From Ignavibacteriales bacterium (GTDB lineage: Bacteria; Bacteroidota; Ignavibacteria; Ignavibacteriales; Melioribacteraceae), in the NCBI GenBank assembly GCA_026390775.1, contig JAPLFF010000007.1, positions 1,240,001 to 1,304,000 on the forward strand: a stretch of 64,000 bases of DNA. The letters run 5' to 3'. Below the pieces are notes generated by a model. It ran no database searches. It was not told where the DNA came from and was given only the letters and a program-made list of their open reading frames with translations. Position 1 is the stretch's first letter. The number at the start of each line of letters is the position of its first letter. Position numbers and translations under genes: made by a program. Of the stretch, positions 6,976-15,539 are shown one piece after another.

Positions 6976-9291
6976 ATGGAAAATCAATTATTAATAACTT
7001 TAAGCCGGAACAAATTACTTAAAAATGCAGACATTTCTAAGATTGACCTAAGAAATGTTAGAGGTCAATTAATTACAATTGGCGAAGGTGAAATTCTCTA
7101 CCGCGAAGGTGATATTGCAGAGATAATTTATTTAGTTATAAGCGGTGAGATAAATGTTCTTAAGAAACGTCTGTTAGGAAAAACCAAGTCATACTTATTT
7201 TCGGAAAATGATTTCTTCGGCCATGAAGAATTTTTTGAAGAAACATCGCGCACTTCAACAGCGGTTGCCCTTAGAGATTCTTACATAATTTCATTAACAC
7301 GCGAAGAAGTTGATCTGTTAATACAGCAAGACGACGAAATTTTAATAAACCTTAGAGAACCGGTTGCCGAAATTGATGAAGAAGAAATATCGGCTAGGAC
7401 TGGAAACATTCAAACCAGGCAAGTTCAGGAAATAGAAGAACCAACGTGGGCACCGCCGCTTAAAGATAATTTTATCCCTATCAAAGAATCAAAACATTTT
7501 GAAGAACAATCAGCCGAAGAAATTTCTCATTTAAGCATAGATCATCTTAACACCCCCAGTGATGAAAATATAAACTCAATAGTAAAAGATGAAATACCGG
7601 AAGAAGATTCCGCGCCGAAGACTCTATTCTTTGATGAAAGCTCATCTTTGAACGAAGACGGAATTCCAAAAGCTGAATTTGAATTACCCGATCTTCCATT
7701 GAAACCCGAAGAAACAAAAAAATCCGACGATGGTTTGAACGATGCATTATTCCGCATTCTTAGCGGCACTCATGAAACTTTCTATGAACCTGAGAAGAAA
7801 AAAGATCAACCACAGATCGAAGAAACCGATGAAGCATTTCTATCATCTCTAGGAGTTAATGAAGAACCTGAAACAAAAAAGAAAACTTTTGATGAAGAAA
7901 TTATTCCATCAAAAGATTTATCCGCTCATAAAAGAGAATCAGCAGAAAAAGTGAATTTTACTAATGGCAATTTAGATTTTTTTCCAGAAGTAATTGATAA
8001 AGAAACAATGAAAGATACTTCCGAAGCTGAAAAAATTACTGAAACAAGCTCAGAACCCGTTCATCAAAAAACTAAACAATTAGTAAACAAAAATTCAGAA
8101 GTTCAAATTGAACAAGTTATGAATACCGATGAACTTCAAATGATTATCAAAGCAGCAGAGTTGGTTAACTCAAATATCCGTGTGGATGAAGTATTAAAAA
8201 ACATAATTGATGTTGCAACAGATCTAACAGGAGCGGACCGCGGAACACTTTATTTGGTTGATAAAGAAAAGAATGAACTCTGGTCTTTGATTACGATGGG
8301 CGATGAGATGCGCGAGATCCGCCTAAAGATAGGAGATGGACTTGCCGGATTTGTTGCTAAGAGCGGAGAGACAGTTAATATAAAAGATGTTCAAAAAGAC
8401 TTTCGGTTTAGAGGTGACATAGATCGTGCAAGCGGTTACACAACAAGAAACATGATTTGCTTTCCAATTAAGAATAATAAAAGCCAGATCATTGGAGTTC
8501 TTCAATTGCTCAACAGTTCTAAAGGCGAATTCAATAAACGCGACGAAGAATTTTTAGCGGCGCTTTCAATTCATTCCGCAATTGCTCTTCAGAATGCAGA
8601 ACTTGTTGAAAAATTATTACAGACAGAAAGAGTTCAATCACTTGGTAAAATGGCAAACTTTTTAATTCAAGATATTAAAAAACCTATTCTTGTTAGTAAA
8701 AGATATGCAGAACATTTACGCAGTAAACAACTACCGGCAGATACAACGCAAATAATTGATATGCTGCTTGAACAACTTGGACAAGTTGCCGACTTAGTTC
8801 AATCAACTTCCAGTTATTCGGAAGGTAAGACTATTCTACGTACAATTAACGTAAGCTTGAATAATACTCTTGCAGATTATGCCTCGCGAGTTGAACAAAA
8901 TGTTGAAAGCCGGAACTGCAAAATTGTAACCGAGACCGACAAAGATGTTACAGTTAAACTTGATCAGAAAGAATTTTTTCAATGTTATACTCACATTGTT
9001 AAAAATGCATGTGATGCCATGCCGGATGGCGGTATTGTTCATGTCTCTACTAAACGCGAAGATAAAAAAGCGAAAATATATTTTAAGGATTCAGGACGCG
9101 GTATTCCCGAAGGATTCAAAGAAAAAATATTTGAACCGTTTATGACGCATGGGAAAAAAGAAGGAACCGGGCTAGGACTTTCGATCACAAGAAAAGTAGT
9201 TGAAGCACATAACGGAACTATTGATGTTGAAAGTTCAATAGGGAACGGCGCTACATTTATTATAACTTTACCAATAGCATCTGCAATCTAA
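6976..9291 (+). CDS. cNMP-binding, GAF and histidine-kinase-like ATPase protein lacking the phosphoacceptor His
   Basis: The 771-residue protein has a cyclic-nucleotide-binding (CAP_ED) fold at about residues 20-125 (EGEILYREGDIAEIIYLVISGEINVL), a long acidic, low-complexity linker (about 130-385), a GAF domain (about 395-545; ATDLTGADRGTLYLVDKEKNELW) and a kinase region. The ATPase is intact: HIVKNACDAMPDGG (N box), DSGRGIPEG and GTGLGLSITRKVVEAHNG. The usual phosphorylated helix SLGKMAxxxAHEIRNP reads SLGKMANFLIQDIKKP, so the His position is Gln (Q565). No membrane segment is seen, so it is cytoplasmic. It may be an unorthodox kinase, a phosphatase or an ATP-dependent sensor. No response regulator is adjacent. 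Confidence 0.88.
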   Translation: MENQLLITLSRNKLLKNADISKIDLRNVRGQLITIGEGEILYREGDIAEIIYLVISGEINVLKKRLLGKTKSYLFSENDFFGHEEFFEETSRTSTAVALRDSYIISLTREEVDLLIQQDDEILINLREPVAEIDEEEISARTGNIQTRQVQEIEEPTWAPPLKDNFIPIKESKHFEEQSAEEISHLSIDHLNTPSDENINSIVKDEIPEEDSAPKTLFFDESSSLNEDGIPKAEFELPDLPLKPEETKKSDDGLNDALFRILSGTHETFYEPEKKKDQPQIEETDEAFLSSLGVNEEPETKKKTFDEEIIPSKDLSAHKRESAEKVNFTNGNLDFFPEVIDKETMKDTSEAEKITETSSEPVHQKTKQLVNKNSEVQIEQVMNTDELQMIIKAAELVNSNIRVDEVLKNIIDVATDLTGADRGTLYLVDKEKNELWSLITMGDEMREIRLKIGDGLAGFVAKSGETVNIKDVQKDFRFRGDIDRASGYTTRNMICFPIKNNKSQIIGVLQLLNSSKGEFNKRDEEFLAALSIHSAIALQNAELVEKLLQTERVQSLGKMANFLIQDIKKPILVSKRYAEHLRSKQLPADTTQIIDMLLEQLGQVADLVQSTSSYSEGKTILRTINVSLNNTLADYASRVEQNVESRNCKIVTETDKDVTVKLDQKEFFQCYTHIVKNACDAMPDGGIVHVSTKREDKKAKIYFKDSGRGIPEGFKEKIFEPFMTHGKKEGTGLGLSITRKVVEAHNGTIDVESSIGNGATFIITLPIASAI

Positions 9292-9340
9292 TCTGTCATT
9301 GTGATGAATGGAACGGTCAAGAATTTGGAATGACAAATAT
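9292..9340. repeat. Short degenerate REP-like segment
   Basis: The gap between the kinase-like gene and miaA reads TCTGTCATTGTGATGAATGG and ends GGAATGACAAA. The paired GTCATT and AATGAC ends resemble the family C elements at 601-695 and 21121-21203, but the middle differs and the match is weak. Confidence 0.3.
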
Positions 9341-9342
9341 CA

Positions 9343-10248
9343 ATGAATTACAATCTGATAACTATTCTTGGTCCCACAGCAGTTGGTAAAACTCACCTTG
9401 CCGCACAATTAGCAAATCGTTTTAATGGAGAAATTATTTCCGCCGATTCTAGACAAGTTTATATAGGGATGGATATTGGTACCGGAAAAGATATTAGTGA
9501 TTATAATATTGATGGAATAATTATCCCGCATCATTTGATTGATGTGATAGAGCCGAAAGAAGAATTCAATCTTTTCCTTTTTAATAAATTTTTTTATGAA
9601 TCATTTAGCGATGTAACCTCCCGCGGAAAGATTCCTTTTCTTGTCGGAGGCACCGGATTGTACTTACATTCTATCTTAAACGGATACGAATTAAACAAAA
9701 TTGATTTTGATGAAGCGCGTTATAAAGAATTTGATGAATATGAAATAGCAGATTTAAGAGAAAGATTGAAAAAGGTTAATCCGTCATTGCACAACACAAC
9801 AGACCTTCTTGTTAAAGAAAGGCTAATACGGGCAATTATGATTGCCGAAAAAGAGAATGATAAAGAGTTGTTAAATAAATCTAACATTAATTCTTTTACG
9901 ATCGGGATTCGGCTTGATAGGGAAGAAATCAAGAAAAGAATAACTGTGCGTCTTAAACATCGTTTGCAGAATGGAATGATCGAAGAAGTTAAAAAATTAA
10001 TTGATGATGGAATTTCTTTTGAACGGCTTGACTTATTCGGACTTGAATATAAATTCATCGGAAAATATTTGAGCGGTGAATTGAATTATAATGATATGCA
10101 TCAAAAATTGAATAGCGCGATCCACAGTTTTGCTAAGCGGCAAATGACATGGTTTAGAAAAATGGAGCGCGAGGGAACAATTATTCATTGGATTGAAGGA
10201 CCTAGTTACGGAGAAGCAGAGCAGATCATTTCTCAATATTTTTCGTAA
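9343..10248 (+). CDS. miaA: tRNA dimethylallyltransferase MiaA
   Basis: MiaA transfers the dimethylallyl group to N6 of A37 in tRNAs that read codons starting with U. The 301-residue protein has the P-loop GPTAVGKT near residue 10, then ISADSRQVYIGMDIGTGK, the GGTGLYLHSILNG motif, and the C-terminal tRNA-contacting part ending in AIHSFAKRQMTWFRK. Length and motif order match the family. It is followed after 9 bp by a glycosyltransferase gene on the same strand. Confidence 0.96.
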   Translation: MNYNLITILGPTAVGKTHLAAQLANRFNGEIISADSRQVYIGMDIGTGKDISDYNIDGIIIPHHLIDVIEPKEEFNLFLFNKFFYESFSDVTSRGKIPFLVGGTGLYLHSILNGYELNKIDFDEARYKEFDEYEIADLRERLKKVNPSLHNTTDLLVKERLIRAIMIAEKENDKELLNKSNINSFTIGIRLDREEIKKRITVRLKHRLQNGMIEEVKKLIDDGISFERLDLFGLEYKFIGKYLSGELNYNDMHQKLNSAIHSFAKRQMTWFRKMEREGTIIHWIEGPSYGEAEQIISQYFS

Positions 10249-10257
10249 ACAAATAAC

Positions 10258-11574
10258 ATGAGCAATTCAATCACAACCCATCAACAACCAATTACCGTTT
10301 CTAAATATTTGGATAAATATGGATTGAAGAACTGGTCACTCGAATTACCAGCCGAGAAGAAATTTAATAACATAATTGTCATTCCGGCAATTCAAGAAAG
10401 TGAAAACATTAAACGGTTATTGGCTTCATTATTAGACAACGATAAAAAATATTTAGAAATGAATCTGTTTGTTTTTGTTATTAATAATCTGAAATATTCC
10501 AACGAAGAAGTAAAAATAGATAACCGGAAGAGCATAGAACATATAAGAAAAATTAGTTTAAAAAAAAATAATCCCGGAATAAATATTGGCCTGGTAAATG
10601 CATCAAGCAGCGGATTAGAGCTGCCCGAAAAAGACGGCGGTGTTGGTTTGGCAAGAAAAATAGGAATGGACCTTGCACTCACACAATTTAATTATTCGAA
10701 TTCCGGTAAAAATATTTTGATCTGTCTTGATGCAGACTGCACAGTTTCAAATAATTATCTTGAATCAATCATTCAAACATTCAAGCAACCGAACATCCAC
10801 GCTGCCTATGTTCAGTATGAGCACATGCTTCCGGAAAACGAGAGCGAACAACTTGCTATAATCTGCTACGAAATTTTTCTCCGCTATTATGTTCTAGGTT
10901 TACAATATGCGAATTCACCATTTGCTTTTCCAACGATCGGTTCGACAATGATCTGCGATTATGAAAGTTATATAAAGGTTGGTGGAATGAATAAAAAGAA
11001 AGCTGCAGAAGATTTTTATTTTATGGAAAAACTAGCTAAGATCACAAAGATCAAAAAGATTAGTACTGCAAAAGTTTATCCATCAAGCCGCGGTTCATGG
11101 CGCGTACCGTTTGGAACCGGACAAAGAGTAAATAGATTTTTTGCTGGCACTCATAAAGAATATCTTTTATATGATCCAAAGTCGTTCGATGTTTTGAAGT
11201 CATGGTTGAAAATTTACAACTCAAAAGAAATTTTTGATGCTGAACATTATTTGAAATCTACTGCAGCAATTCATAAGTCGCTTTATGATTTTCTTGTACA
11301 AAATTCTTTCGAAGATAGTTGGAATAAGATTCTAAAGAATTCCAAATCCGATGAACAAAAACAAAAACAGAAACAAATTTGGTTCGATGGATTCCGCACA
11401 TTGAAATTAATTCACTATCTCAGAGACAACGGATTTCCATTGGTAAATATGTTTGAAGCACTGGATGAGTTATTGAGAATTGAGAATAGCGAATTGAGAA
11501 TTATGAGAAAAAAAATAATTTCGCCAGTTGAAGAACAAATCGAATACCTTTCTCTGTTAAGAAAACTTGCTTAA
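10258..11574 (+). CDS. Family 2-like glycosyltransferase
   Basis: The 438-residue protein has a GT-A fold signature: NIIVIPAIQESENIKRLLASLL at the start of the nucleotide-sugar domain, the metal-binding DAD motif in ILICLDADCTVSN, and a GSTMICDYESYIKVGGMNKKKAAEDFYF segment that matches the acceptor/ED region of GT2 enzymes. No membrane segment is evident. The donor and acceptor are unknown. Near the C-terminus, residues coded by 11472-11503 (RIENSELRI) come from an interspersed family B repeat. The gene lies between miaA and prfA, away from the main glycan locus. Confidence 0.75.
   Translation: MSNSITTHQQPITVSKYLDKYGLKNWSLELPAEKKFNNIIVIPAIQESENIKRLLASLLDNDKKYLEMNLFVFVINNLKYSNEEVKIDNRKSIEHIRKISLKKNNPGINIGLVNASSSGLELPEKDGGVGLARKIGMDLALTQFNYSNSGKNILICLDADCTVSNNYLESIIQTFKQPNIHAAYVQYEHMLPENESEQLAIICYEIFLRYYVLGLQYANSPFAFPTIGSTMICDYESYIKVGGMNKKKAAEDFYFMEKLAKITKIKKISTAKVYPSSRGSWRVPFGTGQRVNRFFAGTHKEYLLYDPKSFDVLKSWLKIYNSKEIFDAEHYLKSTAAIHKSLYDFLVQNSFEDSWNKILKNSKSDEQKQKQKQIWFDGFRTLKLIHYLRDNGFPLVNMFEALDELLRIENSELRIMRKKIISPVEEQIEYLSLLRKLA
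11472..11503. repeat. Family B repeat inside the glycosyltransferase gene
   Basis: A tract built from units of the form TTGAGAAT / GAATTGAGAAT lies in frame near the 3' end of the host gene. Related tracts occur at 19969-20003, 27921-27956, 39179-39222 and 61392-61428, all of them in or at the edge of protein genes. Confidence 0.55.
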
Positions 11575-11679
11575 AGCTTTTCGGCTTATTCCCCAAAGTC
11601 ATCTTAGAATCTCACTCTAAACTTGATTATATTTTGCCCGCATTTTTTCCCGACAAAGTTGGGATTAATAAGAGGAAAA

Positions 11680-12750
11680 ATGGAAATCTACGAAAAACTT
11701 AAATCTATAAAAGAGAAGTATGATAAGATTAATGAGGATTTATCCGATCCGCGCAATCTATCCGATCAATCTAAACTTATTTCACTCAGCAGAGAGAGAA
11801 GCAGTCTTATAGATCTCGTTGAAACTTTCAACGAATACGACAGCCTGGTTAAAAATATAAATGGTAATCAAGAAATTATTGAGAGCAATGATGATAAAGA
11901 GCTTACGGAAATGGCACAGGGTGAACTTAGTGATCTAAGAATGAAACGCGATGCGATGGAAGAGAGAATAAAATTTCTTCTTGTGCCGAAGGACCCCGAC
12001 GATGATAAAGATGTAATTATGGAAATACGCGCCGGGACAGGCGGAGATGAAGCCGGATTGTTTGCCGCCGATCTGTATAGAATGTATTCCCGTTACGCCG
12101 AAGTCCGCGGATGGAAAAAAGAGATCATTGATTCGAGCGATACAGGCATCGGCGGAATTAAAGAAATAATTTTTAGTTTAACCGGTTCAAGTGTTTTTGC
12201 AGACTTGAAGTTTGAGAGCGGTGTTCACCGTGTCCAGCGTGTTCCGGCAACCGAAGCAAACGGAAGAGTCCATACATCTGCCGCTTCTGTGGTTGTACTT
12301 CCCGAAGTTGAAGATGTTGAAGTGAATGTTGATCCTAATGATATTAGAATTGATGTTTTTAGAAGTGGCGGTGCCGGTGGACAGAACGTTAATAAAGTTG
12401 AAACCGCAATTCGCATAACACATATTCCAACCGGACTTGTTGTTCAATGCCAGGATGAGCGTTCGCAATTGAAGAACCGCCAGAAAGCAATGAAAGTTTT
12501 GAAAGCAAGATTATACGATAAGAAATTATCAGAACAGAATAGCGAAATTGCTGCTGCACGCAAGTTGATTGTAAAGCGCGGAGACAGAAGCGATAAAATT
12601 AGAACTTACAACTTTCCGCAAAATAGAGTTACCGATCACAGAATTGGACTAACTCTCTACAACCTTTCGGAAATTATTGAAGGCGATCTGCATGAACTTG
12701 TAGAAAAATTAAAACTTGCAGATCGTGCTGAGAAACTTCAAGCAAGTTAA
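11680..12750 (+). CDS. prfA: Peptide chain release factor 1
   Basis: RF1 reads UAA and UAG stops and triggers peptide release. From ATG 11680 the product is 356 residues, the normal size; the AGAGGA site at 11671-11676 supports this start over the longer frame at 11623. The GGQ catalytic tripeptide is at residues 233-235 (SGGAGGQNVNKVE) and the stop-codon-reading PxT motif is PAT at 189-191 (RVPATEANGRVHTSAASV), which identifies RF1 rather than RF2. UGA stops in this genome would need RF2, which is not in the window. Confidence 0.97.
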   Translation: MEIYEKLKSIKEKYDKINEDLSDPRNLSDQSKLISLSRERSSLIDLVETFNEYDSLVKNINGNQEIIESNDDKELTEMAQGELSDLRMKRDAMEERIKFLLVPKDPDDDKDVIMEIRAGTGGDEAGLFAADLYRMYSRYAEVRGWKKEIIDSSDTGIGGIKEIIFSLTGSSVFADLKFESGVHRVQRVPATEANGRVHTSAASVVVLPEVEDVEVNVDPNDIRIDVFRSGGAGGQNVNKVETAIRITHIPTGLVVQCQDERSQLKNRQKAMKVLKARLYDKKLSEQNSEIAAARKLIVKRGDRSDKIRTYNFPQNRVTDHRIGLTLYNLSEIIEGDLHELVEKLKLADRAEKLQAS

Positions 12751-12771
12751 AATTTCTTTAACAGTCACTTA

Positions 12772-13734
12772 TCATTTCATTAAGTAATCACTTGTAACGG
12801 CTTTGTTTTCTGTTGGTGATGTGAAGCAGTAAGTAAACCCGCCCTTTAATGAGTAAGCCCCGACTTCTCCGCTTTTTGAAATTGCCAAATAACTAATGTT
12901 GATATCTGTAAAATCTTTTAGTGATTTATAAAGACGGTTAATAGCAAACCGGCAAGCTTTCTGTGGGGATAAACCTTCTCGCATTTTTTCAACGATTAAA
13001 AAACTACCGAGCGTTCTCATAACATACTCGCCGTTGCCTGTCGAAACAGCTCCACCAATTTCATTATCAGCAAATAAAGCTGCGCCGATTATTGGCGAAT
13101 CGCCAACTCTTCCGTGTAATTTAAAAGCCAACCCGCTTGTAGAAACACCGCCGCTAAGGTTATTCATTTTATCTATTGCCAGCATGCCGATCGTATCATG
13201 ATTATCTTTTTTAATTTGGTTCTCTTTCCATTTTAACCAGGCATTCTTTGCATTTTCAGTTAAAAGATTTTCTTCTTTGAACCCGTTTTGAAGAGCGAAT
13301 TTTTTTGCGCCGTCGCCTGCTAGCATAACGTGTTTAGTTCTTTCCATTACGAGCCGTGCAACAGAAATCGGATGCATTATGTTTTCGATAAAAGCTACCG
13401 AGCCTGCATTTCCTTTCCAATCCATGATCGAAGCGTCCAAAGTTACTTTGCCGTCTGCATCCGGTAATCCGCCGTATCCAACCGAAGAATCGTTCGGGTC
13501 GGCTTCGGTAATTTTAATTCCTTCTTCAACAGCATCTAAAGAACTTTTTCCTTGCAGTAATACTTCCATTGCCCGCGCGTTCGATTTCAAATTGGGCGAC
13601 CACGTGGAAACAACTATTGGACCATTAGATAATTTTGAACCGGAGAAAATGTTTGTTGGAGATAATTGATTTAGCAACAAGCCGCTTCCTGCTATAGCCC
13701 CGGTTTTTACAAAATCACGGCGTGTGATCTTCAT
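12772..13734 (-). CDS. Glycosylasparaginase-type Ntn hydrolase with Tat-like leader
   Basis: The 320-residue protein matches N4-(beta-N-acetylglucosaminyl)-L-asparaginase / isoaspartyl peptidase enzymes, which self-cleave to expose an N-terminal Thr nucleophile. The cleavage site is NHD-TIGMLAID, making T181 the expected nucleophile, followed by GGVSTSGLAFKLHGRVGDSP and the GNGEYVMR loop. The N-terminus TRRDFVKTGAIAGSGLLL looks like a twin-arginine export signal, so it probably works outside the cytoplasm. Its start overlaps the end of the pseF-type gene by 20 bp, so it is likely cotranscribed with the pseudaminic acid genes. Whether it acts on glycoasparagine or on plain amino-acid amides is not decided. 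Confidence 0.88.
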   Translation of the reverse strand: MKITRRDFVKTGAIAGSGLLLNQLSPTNIFSGSKLSNGPIVVSTWSPNLKSNARAMEVLLQGKSSLDAVEEGIKITEADPNDSSVGYGGLPDADGKVTLDASIMDWKGNAGSVAFIENIMHPISVARLVMERTKHVMLAGDGAKKFALQNGFKEENLLTENAKNAWLKWKENQIKKDNHDTIGMLAIDKMNNLSGGVSTSGLAFKLHGRVGDSPIIGAALFADNEIGGAVSTGNGEYVMRTLGSFLIVEKMREGLSPQKACRFAINRLYKSLKDFTDINISYLAISKSGEVGAYSLKGGFTYCFTSPTENKAVTSDYLMK

Positions 13735-14500
13735 GTTTATCTCCCATCTTTTTCTGTTTGATATTCTGATTTATGGAAATTAGGTCTGGTCTCTCATCAA
13801 ATAATTTTAGAACATCATTGAAAAGAAATATTTTCTTTGAATGATATAATGCTTTATAAATTTCTTCAACTAATTTAAAATCTTCTTCTGTGTCAACGGT
13901 CCATCTGTGAAATGAATAATCTTTTGGATTCGGATAATTTTTAATTCTGAATAATTTTGAATGTTCATAAATAAACGGGGTTACATGTTCCCGTTCATAT
14001 TCTTTTGATGCATGATAGAAAGCTTTCCGAAGTGCATTGAAAGAAAATATTTCTACATCTAATCCGCGTGGAAATGTGCGGTGAATTGTATTGCTGAGAT
14101 AATCGAAATACTTCAGTTCATTTAATTTGTTAAACGTCTCTACCATCCGATCAATTATCTCCGGATCAATCAAGGGGCAATCCGCTGTAATTCTTATAAT
14201 AGTATTAGCGCGGAAAATTTTTGCGGTTTCAAAGTACCGAGATAAAACATCATTAGAACTTCCGCGGTAACAAGGGATAGTATTCAGTTTGCAATATGCT
14301 TCAACTTGATCGTCCTCCGTTTCAGTTGTTGTAGCAACAACAATCTTGTTAATATATTTTGAATAAGAAAGTCTGTTAACAACGTGTTTGAGCATGGGTT
14401 GGTCAACCAAATTTTTAAATATTTTTCCGCGAAAGCGTGTTGAACCAAATCTCGCTTGAACAATTGCCACTATGCTAATATTTTCTTTTCTATCTAGCAA
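13715..14500 (-). CDS. pseF: SpsF/PseF-type cytidylyltransferase (CMP-sugar synthesis)
   Basis: The 261-residue protein opens with IVAIVQARFGSTRFRGKIFK, the nucleotidyltransferase signature of SpsF-like and CMP-acylneuraminate synthetases, followed by RGSSNDVLSRYFE and RITADCPLIDPEIIDRM, and then FHRWTVDTEEDFKLV. It overlaps pseI by 11 bp. In this context its most likely job is activation of pseudaminic acid with CTP. SpsF-like proteins have been assigned this role in several pse clusters lacking the Campylobacter-type PseF; the substrate is inferred from neighbours. Confidence 0.8.
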   Translation of the reverse strand: MLDRKENISIVAIVQARFGSTRFRGKIFKNLVDQPMLKHVVNRLSYSKYINKIVVATTTETEDDQVEAYCKLNTIPCYRGSSNDVLSRYFETAKIFRANTIIRITADCPLIDPEIIDRMVETFNKLNELKYFDYLSNTIHRTFPRGLDVEIFSFNALRKAFYHASKEYEREHVTPFIYEHSKLFRIKNYPNPKDYSFHRWTVDTEEDFKLVEEIYKALYHSKKIFLFNDVLKLFDERPDLISINQNIKQKKMGDKHEDHTP

Positions 14501-15539
14501 TTAAATCCCAGTTTAATGGCGTTCCTTTTTCAATATTTGCAGAAGCTTTTTTGCCAAGAATATCTTTTAAATATTTTGGGGCAAGTCCGTTAGAGGGACG
14601 GATAGATCGGATATTATTTTCCGTAAACACTTCACCGGCGGCAATATTTGTTACAGCAAAAAGGGAACGGGCAAATGTTCTGCTCTTTTTTATTTTATCC
14701 GATAACTCAAAACTAACATTGCCCAAAGCTTTTTCTACTTGCCTTATTTCATCAACCATTTTTTTGAATTCAGCAGGTTCTATAGAAAACGAAGAATCCG
14801 GTCCACCTATTTTCTTATCTAATATAAAATGTTTTTCAATTATTCTTGCACCCATAGCAGCGGCAGCAATTGGAACGGTTGTGCTTAGTGTGTGATCTGA
14901 TAAACCCGCGACCACATTAAATTTTGATGCAAGAAGCGGAATCATTTTTAGATTTGCATCTTCAATCTGAGCGGGATATTCTGATGTACATTTTAACAAA
15001 GCGATTTGATCATTGCCCACACGGCGACACGCTTCAACTGCGTCTTTAATTTCTTCTTCTGTTGCAATACCGGTAGAAATAATTATTGGTTTTCCTTTCG
15101 ATGCGGCATATTCGATCAAAGGAATATCTACAATTTCAAATGATGCGATTTTGTATGCGGGCACATTCATCTTCTCTAGAAAATCCACGGAGCTTTTATC
15201 GAATGGTGTTGAGAAGAATGTTAGTCCGAGTTCTTCGGCAAGTTGTTTTAATTTCGGCTGCCACTCCCAAGGTGTATATGCAGTTTGGTAAAGCTGATAT
15301 AAAGTCGCACCGTCCCAAATTGTGCCTTGTTCGATCTTGAAATAATCTTTGTCGCTATCTATTGTTAGAGTGTCTGCTGTGTAAGTTTGAACTTTAACGG
15401 CATCGGCACCGCAATCTTTAATTGCTTTTATAGATTGAACTGCATTATCATAACTGTGATTATGATTGGCAGAGAGTTCTGCAACAATAAATACTTTGTT
15501 CTCTTCAGCAGTATTAAAATTTCCGATTTTGAAATTCAT
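14490..15539 (-). CDS. pseI: Pseudaminic acid synthase PseI
   Basis: This 349-residue enzyme of the NeuB family condenses a 6-deoxy-2,4-diacetamido hexose with phosphoenolpyruvate to give pseudaminic acid. The TIM-barrel part (about residues 1-280) has AELSANHNHSYDNA, DAVKVQTYTADTLT, TFFSTPFDKSSVDFLE, the STGIATEEEI loop and EKHFILDKKIGGPDSSFS. The C-terminal SAF (antifreeze-like) domain is at about 290-349 (RSIRPSNGLAPKYL). ANHNHSY and TLTIDS resemble PseI more than NeuB or LegI. It follows the pseG-pseH fusion with a 4-bp overlap. Confidence 0.92.
   Translation of the reverse strand: MNFKIGNFNTAEENKVFIVAELSANHNHSYDNAVQSIKAIKDCGADAVKVQTYTADTLTIDSDKDYFKIEQGTIWDGATLYQLYQTAYTPWEWQPKLKQLAEELGLTFFSTPFDKSSVDFLEKMNVPAYKIASFEIVDIPLIEYAASKGKPIIISTGIATEEEIKDAVEACRRVGNDQIALLKCTSEYPAQIEDANLKMIPLLASKFNVVAGLSDHTLSTTVPIAAAAMGARIIEKHFILDKKIGGPDSSFSIEPAEFKKMVDEIRQVEKALGNVSFELSDKIKKSRTFARSLFAVTNIAAGEVFTENNIRSIRPSNGLAPKYLKDILGKKASANIEKGTPLNWDLIAR

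Noticed and set aside
8836-9145. Short frames within the kinase-like gene on both strands
   Set aside because: They are shadows of the well-supported ATPase-coding frame.
11623-11679. Longer N-terminus of RF1
   Set aside because: The family start MEIYEKL lies at 11680 with a good ribosome-binding site; the upstream codons have no similarity.
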